From: Ligula intestinalis
Lineage: Eukaryota > Platyhelminthes > Cestoda > Diphyllobothriidea > Diphyllobothriidae
Assembly: GCA_036362985.1 (NCBI GenBank)
Contig: JAYGXS010000002.1
Location: 90,559,232 to 90,623,231 of the forward strand
Length of the DNA: 64,000 bases
Direction: 5' to 3'
Shown here one piece after another: positions 10,375-21,890 of the stretch. Within the stretch, counting starts at the first letter, position 1; every line of letters begins with the position of its first letter. The notes beneath the pieces were generated by a model that saw only the letters and a list, made by a program, of their open reading frames with translations, did not search any database and had not been told where the DNA came from. Made by a program: the position numbers and the translations under genes.

Positions 10375-10448
10375 CAGACGGATCCCTTGAAAAAACAGAC
10401 GACGGTCATCTGCAGTCCAAGAATCTTTCAAGAATTTTGGTCCAGAAG
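10375..10448 (-). CDS. CRAMP1: CRAMP1 exon B, first part of the SANT domain
   Basis: This 74-nt exon lies between an acceptor (TTCTTAG, 10449) and a donor (GTACGC from 10374). It encodes SGPKFLKDSWTADDRRLFFQ followed by GIRL, and joins exon C in phase 0 to give GIRL-YGRNF. Vertebrate CRAMP1 has WESWSTEDKNTFFEGLYEHG-like sequence here, so the tryptophan, the acidic ED/DD pair and the FF-x-G core of SANT helix 1 are present. It starts with two bases that complete a codon from exon A. Confidence 0.88.
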
Positions 10449-13239
10449 CTAAGAAGGTAGAGGGGAAAAAGCAGGTTTTCGAAGAAATATGATTGAAACT
10501 TACGATTTTGAGTAAATAATAACAGGTTGTATTTAAGCCGTTCTTCGGCGATTTACAGAGGTTTAGGTTAGTGACCACGTCATATAATTGTCTCAGTATT
10601 TGTAACACTTCACATGGAATCTATGCGGCACGGAGAGATTGCAGGTCTTTTCCTACATTAATGGCTTTGGGTCCGAGAGAGAATACTTGAATGACGATCG
10701 GCCTCGTTTGATATCGCCACGTTCGGCTGTCATCGGTACAAACTTTATACAGAGACGAACATCTATCTTCGTCAAAGCAAGTGGAATTGACTACTGACAG
10801 AAACGGAATCGTAAAATACGTTTGAATTGTGATCTTTAAGAACGTGGTAAAAGATATTCAATGGATGGGAAGCGAATATACGCCTTGACCACTGAACTTA
10901 GAGCTGAATATCATAAATGGCACCTACAGAGCAAACTGACGTTTGGAATCCACGACTTAACAGTCGACCAAGGTTTATCCGTCCCGAAATAAATCCGGTG
11001 GCATTTTGTTTTTTAAATTATGCTTATGCGTATAAGCGAAAAATGAAAGCAACTTAATAAATTAGCATACGGAATCTCTTAAATGGCTTGCGGTAGGCAA
11101 ATGTATATTAGTCTGAATTTAATAAGGGCAACATAATAGCCCAGTCAAGATATCTGCACGTCACACGGCATTTGAAAAGAAAATGCCACTAAAGCTTATA
11201 TGAGAAACGGACCTGGAGAAGTTGGGTACCCTGCCTATGAAGATTAATAGGGGAACGAAAATTGCACTGACCAGTGCTCAGAGAGCATTATACTGGATTT
11301 ACAATCATACGAGGAACAACCAGGAAATTACTGGTGGATTGAAGAAAAGTTCAGGGTCATGGGCAGGATGTCTGCGTCAACATTTCGATAAACGAAATGA
11401 ATGTAGAAGTCTGGAGTATAATTTTGTTTAAAACGAAGGGACCAGATGCGCATAATTCTCGTCTTAACAGCTCTTGCTGACGGGCAATTCAGTTCTAATC
11501 GCCTGGCCCGCCTTCCCCGTATGTCACCGTAGCATAATTCTTAACTGATGCTATTGAAGTGGTATCAAATACGAACGAGATTTCGAAGAGTTAAAGGATG
11601 CTTAAGCACTGTGCTTTCATGAGTTAGTCATTTAGTGACTGAAAAGGCAAACATTGCTGAAGCTCTTATTTGGACAAAGTAAGTCTGTAGGCTAAAGATT
11701 CATTTGCGTAGATAACTACTGATCAGTTTGTAAACGTCTGTTCCACGTTTATAGTATTTTTTAAAGATCGCTGGCGGGATGCCCCACCCGTTCCACCAAC
11801 TATGCACAAAAGTTTGCAGGAAAAAGTAAGAAACTATATAATTTTGATGGTTGCAACCTCAGTATTTCGACCATAAACGACCTATGGGGTTTCTTCATAA
11901 TGAACACATCCATGGAAGTTTTTCGAGGTGACGTGGCGAGATAGAAAAAAATACTCTCGCTCTCAACTTGCTTGAGGAAACATGAAGAAATAAGAAGTGG
12001 TAGGCGAGAGTGGACTACCACATGAAGGACCATCATTTTCAGCACGAAATGTGACATAGGCCTCTCTTCCCCAAACGTTTGAATAAGTGACAACAGTAGT
12101 CGAAAGTAAGAATGTAAACTTAACTCCAACTAATTACTTGGGGGTCCAACATTGCCAACGCCTAATACCGCACTGTCATGCTGGCAGCGTATAAGGGGGT
12201 TTTAACCACCAAAACGATACGCTTAAACCATCGGTTATTGCTTCCAGCCAGTTATTCAACACTTAGAAACATTAACACTGCCCTAACACAATCGGCAACA
12301 ATAACGTGAATTTTCTTTTCAAAAATGGACAAGCGAGGTAGTTCAATTACGAATTAGGTTTGAAGATCATTAATCTAGGTTCTTCGCATTTCGTTGAAAG
12401 ACCTGTGCATCTGAGAAGCTACTTGTGCTTATGGACTACTAGTCACGAAAGACGATAAGCAATACCATGTACAACGATAATGCTCTGATGTCAATTTCAT
12501 CACTGCCTACGGCCCGGTAGATGTGTCTACCCCGAACGACAGTACGAAAACGATGCAGACCAAATGCAAAATGGAGGACTGGAATAAAACATACTGACAA
12601 CATCCACCAAAACCCTCGACTACTAATCCTCCAATATCTGATGCAAAATATTTTTTATTAAATACCGGAAACTCTATCACGAAATCCAGGGAGCATTAGG
12701 GACCGGTACGAATATCATCAAGGGCCCATATCGAAAACGCATAAACTCTAGAAGTTGACAAAAGGGAAGATTTGCCATCAGAATAACTGCGTCAAAAAGC
12801 AAAATAAGTTGCGTATAAAATTAGTGCAGGGAATCAGTATGCTGAAAACTCTTCAGCTTTCTTCAGTCTTCTAGCAAAAATAATAACGTAATATTGACTA
12901 AATACCCCATTAAGCAAATAAAATGCAATGTAAAAACATTCCGAGAGTTTAGATGCAAAACTCTGAATTATGAAAGCTATCGGTGAAGGCTTTACCGTGA
13001 AGTAATTTTCATCAATGGAACTATAACCGCGATGATTTCTGGATGGAGAAAATAGCTACTGCCCCGTCTTTTTTAAATCAACCCATCTAGGAGCTAAAAT
13101 CGCTTGGTGGAGAAACTTTGCTTTGTAAACAGCTTCGACTCCTCCACCAAATTTTTTTGTTTTTTGATAAATAAGTTAGACAGCAGGCTGTGTGCTTGCT
13201 TAAGGGCGTCTTTATATGAAGAGAAAAGGTGAATCATAC
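10449..13239 (-). other. CRAMP1 intron between exons A and B
   Basis: In this 2.8-kb interval I recognise no mobile element or RNA. Frames of 70-110 codons (for example 11800-12129 minus) show no family similarity. An unrecognised small exon cannot be excluded, although the A-to-B phase already fits without one. Confidence 0.5.
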
Positions 13240-13486
13240 TTTGGCGCCCCTTGGCGGGTGGTTCGTTGCCTTCTGGTTTATCTGTGTTCATGCTGGAGAC
13301 GGGTACCTGCCCGGGTGTGTTGAGGGTGGGGAGAGCTTTGTTCTCATTTATTTCATTGGCCGGTTGAGCGGGCAATATCTGTGAGTCGGATGAACGGTAG
13401 AAGGGTGAGGTGATCCTAGCCATCCGCCGTGCCTTCACGCCGGCAGCGATGTTAGGGGGTTCGATAGCAGCGCTTCGAGTTTTCAT
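13240..13486 (-). CDS. CRAMP1: Probable first coding exon of CRAMP1 (exon A)
   Basis: A pyrimidine-rich acceptor (CTTCTTTTATAG) lies 7 nt upstream of an ATG at 13486 on the minus strand, so a 5' UTR intron or a trans-spliced leader precedes it. The frame reads MKTRSAAIEPPNIAAG and continues as a low-complexity, polar, proline-rich sequence, like the disordered N terminus of Cramped proteins. A GTATGA donor after 13240 leaves one base over, which fits the two leading bases of exon B. N termini of this family are not conserved, so the assignment rests on position, strand, start context and phase. Confidence 0.55.
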
Positions 13487-13499
13487 TTTGGCCTATAAA

Positions 13500-16400
13500 A
13501 GAAGGGACTTTAAAAAAACTGTTGTAAAAGCAACACACCGAAGTTGTTAAGATACAGGAAACTTTTGCTAATCAGTAGTCCACATTTGCGTACAATATTA
13601 GTCATCACATAGACTTGCACAAATGCAAGCCAAGATGAGCTACTGATGCTTTGTTCTTCGATATTATTTTACTTAAATGTGAGGATGCAGGTAGATAAAA
13701 TAAATACATTGTATGGATGGCTCGGAGTAAGAAAAGCTGTTGTTCGAGAACATATATTTCGGTGTAGCCAGAAATATGAGAGTCAATGACTTTAATGTGA
13801 TATATAACGAGAACATAGGAATTCAAAATTATCTAGGTAAGTGGATGTGGAACTCTTCGAAATTGCCTTTTTTCGGTATGAAAGCAGTGGAAACTGTGAG
13901 GTCTACAATATACACGTAAGCCTTCTTCTTTCGAGCCAAAGGTATACGAATAAAGGCCCGATACAGGCGTACGCACAATGTCCGGGGTTGTTCCCACCCT
14001 AACGTTCGGCTACGTCTTTTAATATGTAACAAGCAAAGTCCGGTGTCAGTATGACAGCTCTACGTTCCACCGATGAATTTGGATGATCTTCACATCACTG
14101 TCACTAGGTTACCAACAACGATGTTCCTTAAAGAGAGCCTGTGTCATCACTGTCGAAATGAGCCACAGTAGTAAGTTCGAGCTCTCCCTTTAAGTCTATT
14201 TTTCGAAGCCGTACTGATCCGACAAGACTGCTTCTAACCTATTGAGCTTTCGGCACATTGTCCTGTTGCCTATGCCGGCAAGTCGATTAGTTTTTTTAAG
14301 AAAACATGATAATGTCGAATATTGCTGTCGTGCGCGCATTTTCGTATTGAAAATCGCATGAAAATATCTACAAGAATTAGCCTTATGACTAAATCTCAAA
14401 AAACGTGTTTGCTTCCATATTGTTCATATTGTTCATATAAGCTGTTATGTTAGACAGGGCCTAGAAATAATTCTGACTCCTAGAGGAGTGGTGGGATTAA
14501 GTGTTCTGATAGACTGGATGGGAAGAAAGTGATAATAGCTTAACTATAGATGGCTACCAAAATATTAATTTCGGCTTGTTTCTGTGCACAGTGATTCGGT
14601 GGACATTTCGTGATCCGATTCTACTGCAATAAAGCAGAGCTGCCCTAGATGGACTGATTTCACCCAGGAACACATTCTACACGCAACCGAAATGCCCCCC
14701 ATAGAGAAAAGTGCCTACGCCAGTGAACAACACTCAGCTGTCGTTGGGAAAGCTTTTTGTGTAACGCATGTTCATCGTAATTAAATTTAGGTCAGTGAAA
14801 ATAATATTTTTCAAAATGTTTTTGATTTAATAAACGGTTGGGAAGCCTCAACAAATGGACGAAATCAAAGATAAAATGAACGGTTGTGCGATATGCGGTA
14901 TATCCTCCTTCACATTAATATCAAAAATAAAGTACCCAATCCTGTGTTGCGTCTGAATTTCGACGCAGTGAAACAATCACTTTTAGGGTTGTAAAGTTAA
15001 CTTCAAACGTATACGAGTATGCATGTGAGTATTTCACGAAAATACTTAGCTTGGGATAATTTATCGTCGTTTAAGTACATTAATATCATAACGAAATACA
15101 AGCTTAAACATACAATCAGTAGTGTACGGTGCCTCGTAAAAAGTGGAATAGAAGAAGGTGACTTAGGCGGTGGTGAGGGTTTGTTAGGGCTGTTTCAGGA
15201 TAAAGAGTTGACGAACATGGTGAGTGTAATGCAAGAACATCATTTATCAAGTGCTGTAGATTGTACCGTTGTCTTATACAATGGTGCTGGCCCGACGAGA
15301 ATTTATCGAAATATTGTTATGCTCTCTGCTAAGTCCCTGCTATTTGATGTGATGAATTTTATATCCTGGACTTAAGAAACACCTGAATGAAAGTCAAAAT
15401 CAATTCGAAAGGAGAAAATATGCGAAATTGGCTAGTATCTTTTCTGTTTGCCGGGTAAAATGCCCTACATGAGCTGTATTGATCTGTAAGGAGCATTGAA
15501 ATAGGGTAATGAATGCCATGAACGGTAGGTCTGAGTAAATATCATCAAGGCACTGTTTATTAGATAAATGTTCAGTGGAACTTTTTCTGGTTTGAACCCA
15601 ATGTAACCGTGATTGCAGGCCAATACGATTACTAACTCTGGTGGGAAAATAGTTCGGAGAGGATATGTCATCCAGCCTTAAATCAGAAGCTTACTCCTAG
15701 CTGTCTGTCTAGTTGTCTAAATAATGACCGTCGATGCTAACGATGTGGACGGTGCCCTAAAGTATGGTGAAGTGAGGACTACGTCTGTTTATTTATTTTT
15801 ATATATGTTGGTAAGGCTTGTAGGCAGATCGCCGCTGACCCTAAAAGTACACATTTTTAATTATGTACAGTTAGCAGGATATATTGTGGTATGTCGGGGG
15901 TTTTTGATACAAGTGGAGTGCAATCGTACCTTTCCTTATGTTGCATTTTCTGGTTCATGTTACTGGTCAAATTTTCTACCGCTTAGTATGTCTGCGAGAC
16001 AAGCAAACACTGCATAAACTTTTGATCCCCAAATGCAACCTTATCAGCGATGGTTTAGTTATTCAATATCAACCTTTGCAATCTTTTTGACAGCCTCCTT
16101 TGCTTAACCTATTAACTTTCATATGTTATCTCCTGCGAGGCGTCAGGGAAGCAGTACATTTTTCCAGTCTGTAAACTAGATACGCGGAGTTAAGTCCAAA
16201 TTAGCGAAATTAGCGGACACGCAATTGTCAAATATCAAGAGGTTTCCTTTTTGTGTACTTTTGTAGACAAAAATCCATGTAACCATAACCGAATTGTCAG
16301 AAGCATTTACCGTCTGTCCATAAGTCACAAATTCAAATAGTGCTGGTCACAGTGGGCTCTTTTTTCACACCAATGGGACGTGGGCATTTGTGTTGTTCGT

Positions 16401-16500
16401 CTATGTCCATCTATTCTCAGTCTATGTGGATGCATTTAATTTATCAAGATTTTTACATAATTGTCTGATATGAGCATAATATTCAATTGCCTGCCTTTCT
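13500..16500. other. Region with no firm gene
   Basis: I see no confident exon, RNA or transposon. The only frame worth noting is at 15019-15375 (plus), described separately. The stretch is AT-rich with scattered stops on both strands. Confidence 0.45.
15019..15375 (+). CDS. Unrecognised ORF, weakly BTB-like C-terminal half
   Basis: This is a 118-codon open frame. Its second half reads HHLSSAVDCTVVLYNGAG, then IYRNIVMLSAKSLLFD. The pattern resembles the start of a BTB/POZ domain (a DxxV strand, a loop, then a xVLxAxSxxF helix), but the resemblance is only partial and the usual histidine before the helix is absent. No clear splice acceptor marks its left edge. It could be a lone exon, a pseudo-exon or chance. 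Confidence 0.2.
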   Translation: MHVSISRKYLAWDNLSSFKYINIITKYKLKHTISSVRCLVKSGIEEGDLGGGEGLLGLFQDKELTNMVSVMQEHHLSSAVDCTVVLYNGAGPTRIYRNIVMLSAKSLLFDVMNFISWT

Positions 16501-16504
16501 TAAT

Positions 16505-18350
16505 CAATAAATTTATTATTTTAGGCCCAGAGGTACCTCCTTGCAAAATTACTGCTGTGGAAAATTGAATACAAATTCGGTAAATGCTACTCTTTGCGAG
16601 CAAACACAAAGTACTAATAATTTGTATATTTAAGGTCCAAGGCAGCGGGAGCGTTAAGTATGGAAGGCAGATAAATTTATAGCCACCTATATATCGTCAT
16701 TTTAAAATACTAGTCACTTTACGCAACTAAATTAAGGGAAGAGGGCTTTCGCCCTTGAGTTCCCATTTCGTAATCAAAAATTGCAAGAGTTAAACCGTAA
16801 CAATAGTTCATAATACAAATGTAGACTTAACTTCAGCGATAAGTATGAGCCAGTTGTCACGTGCTGCTACTGACACAATATTCATTATATCTGTCACAGT
16901 TTCTCAGAAAACGACAAGCATGTTTGCGCTTAAAAATGGCAACACTATCCGTGAGCACCACCTCGTCAGGGAGTCCGTTCCACGCTCTGATGACCCCTGC
17001 GAGAAGGCCTTTCGTCGAACGTCCACATGGGCCGGTTTCCTCAGCATTTTAAAGGGATGACCCCGCAGATGATCCGTCTAAGCCAACTCAACGAATTCTT
17101 CAAATTCTACGGCATATTCACGGCTTTTAATAATTCGGTAGGTTCACCGTGGAGTTGCCTTTACTTGAGAGGAAATTAATCAAGTTTGGTCAATCTGTCC
17201 TCATATGCCAGATGACCAAGAGTCTTGGCCATCTTCATAGCCCTCGCCTGCACTCGTTTTTAGGTGCAGGTAATCCTCCTTGAACCACGGACGCCAGGCC
17301 TGGACGGCATACTCCAAGTGGGACCGAACAAACGCTCCGTAGGTTTTCCTGAAGAGCTCCTTGTTGATGTTGATGAATCCCCGTCTAATTGCAAACAGCA
17401 CTTGTTTCGCGCGTTTAGCTGCCTCTAGACAATGTGAAGATATTTTAAGCGATGAGTTTATTAGGACACCGAGATCCTTTTGTTCTTTCACATTTGAAAG
17501 GGGTGCCCATCAAGGAGGTTTTGGAAGGAAACATCCTCCTCATTAACTCTTCTATTATGGAGTCTCAAGACCACGCACCTACTAACGTTGAAGTTTAAGA
17601 CAGCTGCTAAGTCGATGGAGACTCTTTTGAAGTGCTTTCCTATCGGCGTCAGACCCGATGACTCTAAAGAGTTTCACATCGTCGGCAAACATGACGGCGC
17701 TGCAACCCATGTCGTTGACACAGTCGTTGATATATATAAGGAAGGGCAGTGGCCCTAAGACAGTGCCTTGGTGGACGCCACTCAGAACAGATGTAGGGGT
17801 TGACTTCGAGTCACCGATGCACACAGTTTGCGATCGCCCTATGAGAAAATCTGTGATCCGTGCTGGCAGGTTTCCTCTTATTCCAATTTTCGATGATTTT
17901 TACATTAGACATTTATGTGGGACGCTGTCAAATGCCCTCTTGAAATCCGTGTAGATGATATCAACCTTACCGTATTCATCCAGTGCGTGAGCCCACTGCT
18001 AGGTGGAGAATAGTAGGCTGGAATGACAATAGTGGTTTTTTCTGAAGCCGTTTTGGAGCCCTGACTGTAAGTTGTTCTCCTCCAGGAAACTCATTGGCGT
18101 CTTCTTGATTATCATCTTCATCACCTTACAACAAATGCAAGTTAGGCTGACGGGCCGGTAATTTTTGACCTTCGTTCGGGCTCCGCCCTTGCATATCGGG
18201 TAAATATTTGCCGTTTTCCATTCGGATGGTAGTTTTCATAATTCAAATGAGGAACCAAATATATGTGCTAGGGGCTATGAGAGCTCACAAGTCATTTCTT
18301 TCAAGAACTTGGCTGGTATATGGTTCGTGGTTCGGTGGAATAATATGGCT
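16505..18350 (-). mobile_element. LINE-A element, 5'-truncated, minus strand
   Basis: Reading leftward from about 18340, the RT gives IPAKFLKEM, LPSEWKTANIYPICKGG, then DFKRAFDSVPHKCLM (motif A), GTVLGPLPFLIYINDC (motif B) and MFADDVKLF (motif C, the FADD catalytic box). Thumb sequence follows (KDLGVLINSSLKIS, SHLEYAVQAWRPW), then a decayed C-terminal end near 16850. Several frameshifts and stops make it non-functional. The 3' UTR (16505-16840) ends in GGGCCTAAAATA followed by an AT-rich tail, and is shared with 26525-26720 and 38995-39135. The EN domain and ORF1 are missing. Confidence 0.85.
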
Positions 18351-18592
18351 CCACCGTCAAAGGAGGAGCTAGGTTGTGGTGGTGAAACGCTCGGACTTAA
18401 CGCTTTTGATGGTGTTGGCGGCATTATTAATGAGCTTGTTGCAGAGTTAAAGGCAACGGAATTTATCGATCGTTGGACAGAGAATGTATTTAGACTAGAT
18501 GTCATCGCAGTAGATGGTGGAGCGGTGGGGCTTGTAAGTCCCGACATTGAGAGGGGTGGGCTTATTGGTGAACTGAGGTTTATGGAATAATG

Positions 18593-18770
18593 ACTAGACA
18601 TTCGAAAGGCAGGGAAAGAAGGTGTACTGACGGTTACGGGACAATTACTAGACATCCGGGGGCAGAGATAACGGGTGTACTGACGTAAGCGAGTGTATGA
18701 ACAGGTATCCGGGGTGGAGGATTAGCGTGTGCATTGACCCTATCGGGAAACCGACCAGACTTATGAATAG
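18593..18770. repeat. Degenerate short tandem repeat (about 58 bp, three units)
   Basis: Three successive segments share the order CTAGACATNCG ... GGTGTACTGAC (about 18593, 18650 and 18708), with decreasing similarity in the last one. The unit does not look coding. It sits between two LINE copies of opposite orientation. Confidence 0.35.
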
Positions 18771-19279
18771 TAGGCGCGTCCTTCGAAATCGGTTTGACTT
18801 TTTCGGACTCCCAGGGATTTAGTCGTTTCGGGATTTCACACTTCTGGACACTCTCGCGGACTCCAGATATTAAGCATTGGATACTATTCAACAATCTCGT
18901 CATCGTGGAATTTTTATTGTGTCGAAATTCATCAGAAGACGGAATCAAAGTGGAATTTGTTTCTCAAGTCGTTGAACTGAAGTCGCAGCCTACAAGCAAA
19001 CAAGCGAAAACAGCCTGAAAAGACCAAGGTGCTAGGATCTCAAGCTTTCTCGAAGATTAGCAGTTATTCAGGACCTCGAAGATCTACAAACGGCTGAGTC
19101 GTTCCTGAATATCCTGCATATTGTTTATACATATTTGAAAGTGCTTCTAAGCAAATAGGCGTATTGTTTTCTCAATCCGCGTCAAATATTTGCAATACTC
19201 TACACACCGTCGGAAGATTTTCCTTATTTTGAATATCAGTCAACACACTACGTCATAGCACAAAGGCAAATTTAAAATT

Positions 19280-20736
19280 TTGAATTTAATCGTTTCGTTT
19301 ACAACTAAAATGGACGTAGAAACTATTGCTCTCGATAATTCTACAAAACTGCCAGCGGGGCTGGGAATCGAACAGCGGATACCTCGGGTGGAAGTCGAAT
19401 GGCTAACCGATGGAGCTATAGAAGCGTATAGCCGTAAGGATCAAATTCAGTCATCAAATACAAAATATCGGTCACGAAGCTTATTGAAAAGTCCTCCGGC
19501 CAAGCGAACTAAAAGTCTTAAATTTTTAAGGGAGGCAACTCATAAAGATGAAGCCTGCCTATAATATTTTACCCTTCTTAACAAATTTACGAAACTTGAG
19601 GAAGTGGTTAATAGTCTTAGAGTGGAGCTGGAAGAGCTGAAGAAATTTTCTCGATTTCACCCTCACGAGGAAACACTGGTGATGCATGAACTTAAGGGAG
19701 GGGACCTAACGTACGCAGCAGCAGCATCTCTCGCCGAAGCGTCTGCGCACAAAAATGATCAGGCAAGTAACATAAATGGTCAAGTTGTCCTCGAAGAGGA
19801 GCGCCGTGATCAAGATTCTACAGAAACATCTCTAACGGTCTGCGGGACTAATACTCTGCGCCCAATCTCAGCACATGAGGAACTTTCCGAATTAAAAACC
19901 CCGCTAATTATAGGCTCATTTTCCGGACAGAAAGTGCAAAATGTACCCAGCACACCAACCACTCCTAGTGGGCATGCTAAGGCTGCATACAAATCACAGA
20001 AGAAAACCAAAAATGTAGAAGGGGGCAGCAGGAAGCCAGACCTGATCGGTGCCATCCCAGACTCCAAAAGAAGCCTATCTCTGGTGATGGTAGTGGTAAC
20101 GCAAAGTCAAAAACTATTCCTAACAACATCTCGGGGTCTTCCGATAGCAGTAAGACTGGAAATACATCACGGGTTTCCCTTGACCGACAAAACTGCATAG
20201 TTGTTCAAGAGGAGTCAAACGGAACTACAGGTAAGGTATTACAGAAGTCGTCCATAAATCGGAAAAACAACATTATCATACAAGGTGCTCCTGAGTCCAC
20301 GTTTGACAGTACAACGGAACGAGTTGCACATGACTATGATCGAATACACGAATACGTCAGCGCTGTCCTAAAGAATGGGGAAACCTATACCGTCAATAAA
20401 GCCTTTCGTCTGGGTAAAGCAGACCTAGGCCGCGACCTACAAACAAACCCAAGGCCTCTCAAAATTATATTTGATAACGAAGGCTTGGCATCCAAATTGC
20501 TAAAAGGAAAAACGGTCTTACGAAATTCGCACAAGCAAGTGTTTTTTCAGCCAGAATACGAGCCGAGGGAGCGGATGAAAATGAGGCAACTAAGGATAGA
20601 ATTGAGAGAGAGGACCGAAAGCGGGGCAAAGGGCCTGAAAATAAAAGATGGGCAAATAATACAAGTCAAGGAGCCCTTCCTCTGGCCAAAACCTGTCACG
20701 ATAAGGGTTGGGCCTCACGGAGTAAACTGTCACTAA
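19280..20736 (+). pseudogene. LINE-A ORF1 (nucleic-acid-binding protein), frameshifted
   Basis: The reading spans several frames. The N-terminal part carries basic stretches (SRSLLKSPPAKRTKSLKF), then a short heptad-like coiled coil (LLNKFTKLEEVVNSLRVELE). After a frameshift near 20060-20100 the last part reads NNIIIQGAPE, RPLKIIFDNEGLASKLLKGK and ERMKMRQLRIELRERTESG. This is the RRM/C-terminal pattern of L1-like ORF1 proteins, which bind their own RNA. A homologous ORF1 occurs at 40285-41440. The frame breaks at about 19565 and 20080 make it non-functional. Confidence 0.65.
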
Positions 20737-20762
20737 AGGTCCTAACCGCAAATGTACAAAGC

Positions 20763-21890
20763 TTGTTTAACAAGCTGGACGAACTAAAAAACTTGGTCGA
20801 GGAGGTGAAACCAGACATCATGGCTTTAACTGAAACCTGGCTTTCAAAAGATATCGCTGATTCTGAATTATCACTTAGAGGATATCAGCTTTTCAGGAAA
20901 GACAGAAAAACTAGGGGAGGAGGGCTTATAGTCTATGTCACTTGCAAGCTGACAGCCACGGCTGAAGTACCGGTCGCAGCACGAGATGTGGAAATGCTAA
21001 ATATTACTATATCTGCTAAGTACGCCAGGCCACTGACGCTTTCGGTGACATACCGCCCGCCAAACCATTCTCATGACCAAGACACTATCCTCATAGCAGA
21101 ATTGTATAGGGTTAGTGAGAAAAAAGACATCCTAATCGTTGGGGACTTTAACGCTCCTGGTGTTGACTGGCAGACATGGACTGCACAGGGTCTTCAAGAC
21201 AACTTCAATCACAAATTACTACAATGGGCCACAGCCAAACTGCTCTGCCAAACCGTCGCGTTTGGAACGCGGGCTAGGGAAGGACAACAGTCGAACTGTC
21301 TCGACCTTATCTTTACACGAGAGGAGGAAACTGTGATTGACCTGCAGGATCGACCACCATTAGGGTCAAGCGACCATATTATGCTGTATTTCGAGTATTC
21401 GCTGTTCTCCAAACCCTACTCCTCCGACACATGGGAAAGTAACATTTGGAAGGGCGACTTCCCACTTATGAGAATAGAAATGTCAGAGGTATCATGGGAA
21501 ACAGATCTCCAAGGTGGGGCAAATGAAAAGTGGATGACCTGTAGCTCGACGTTGAAAAGGATTCTCTGTCTCAACTGTCCCTTCAGAAGAAAGACAAGTA
21601 CGAATCGCCCGAAGTGGATGAACTCAAACTTGCAGGCCGCTTTCAAAAAAAGAAACCGCTTCTGGAGACGCTACAGACTAACCGGCTCCGGTAAACACTT
21701 ACGGGAGTATAAGCAACAACGTAACATTTGTAAAAGAGAAGCTACTAAACTGCGCAATAAATACGAGTTGAACATATTACATAAGTCGCTGGAACACCCC
21801 AAGATCTTGTACGGTGACATACGAAACACGAAGAGATCTCAGGAACTGATCCCTGCCCTTAGATCAGGGAATCCAAGGAAAAATGTATAA
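20763..21890 (+). CDS. LINE-A apurinic-type endonuclease domain
   Basis: This is an open frame of 375 codons. It starts directly in the EN domain: LDELKNLVEEVKPDIMALTE (the E of the TET motif), then a GGGLIVYV strand, SVTYRPPN and VGDFNAPGVDW (catalytic D/N), and SSDHIMLYFEY (the terminal SDH motif). All hallmark residues of the APE-like LINE endonuclease are present. EN nicks target DNA for target-primed reverse transcription. Downstream lies the usual basic linker (NRPKWMNSNLQAAFKKRNRF). The frame ends at the deletion junction with the RT piece. Confidence 0.88.
   Translation: MFNKLDELKNLVEEVKPDIMALTETWLSKDIADSELSLRGYQLFRKDRKTRGGGLIVYVTCKLTATAEVPVAARDVEMLNITISAKYARPLTLSVTYRPPNHSHDQDTILIAELYRVSEKKDILIVGDFNAPGVDWQTWTAQGLQDNFNHKLLQWATAKLLCQTVAFGTRAREGQQSNCLDLIFTREEETVIDLQDRPPLGSSDHIMLYFEYSLFSKPYSSDTWESNIWKGDFPLMRIEMSEVSWETDLQGGANEKWMTCSSTLKRILCLNCPFRRKTSTNRPKWMNSNLQAAFKKRNRFWRRYRLTGSGKHLREYKQQRNICKREATKLRNKYELNILHKSLEHPKILYGDIRNTKRSQELIPALRSGNPRKNV

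Noticed and set aside
18309..18590. 93-codon plus-strand ORF with G/E/L-rich composition
   Set aside because: It overlaps the minus-strand LINE-A RT start and has no recognisable domain.
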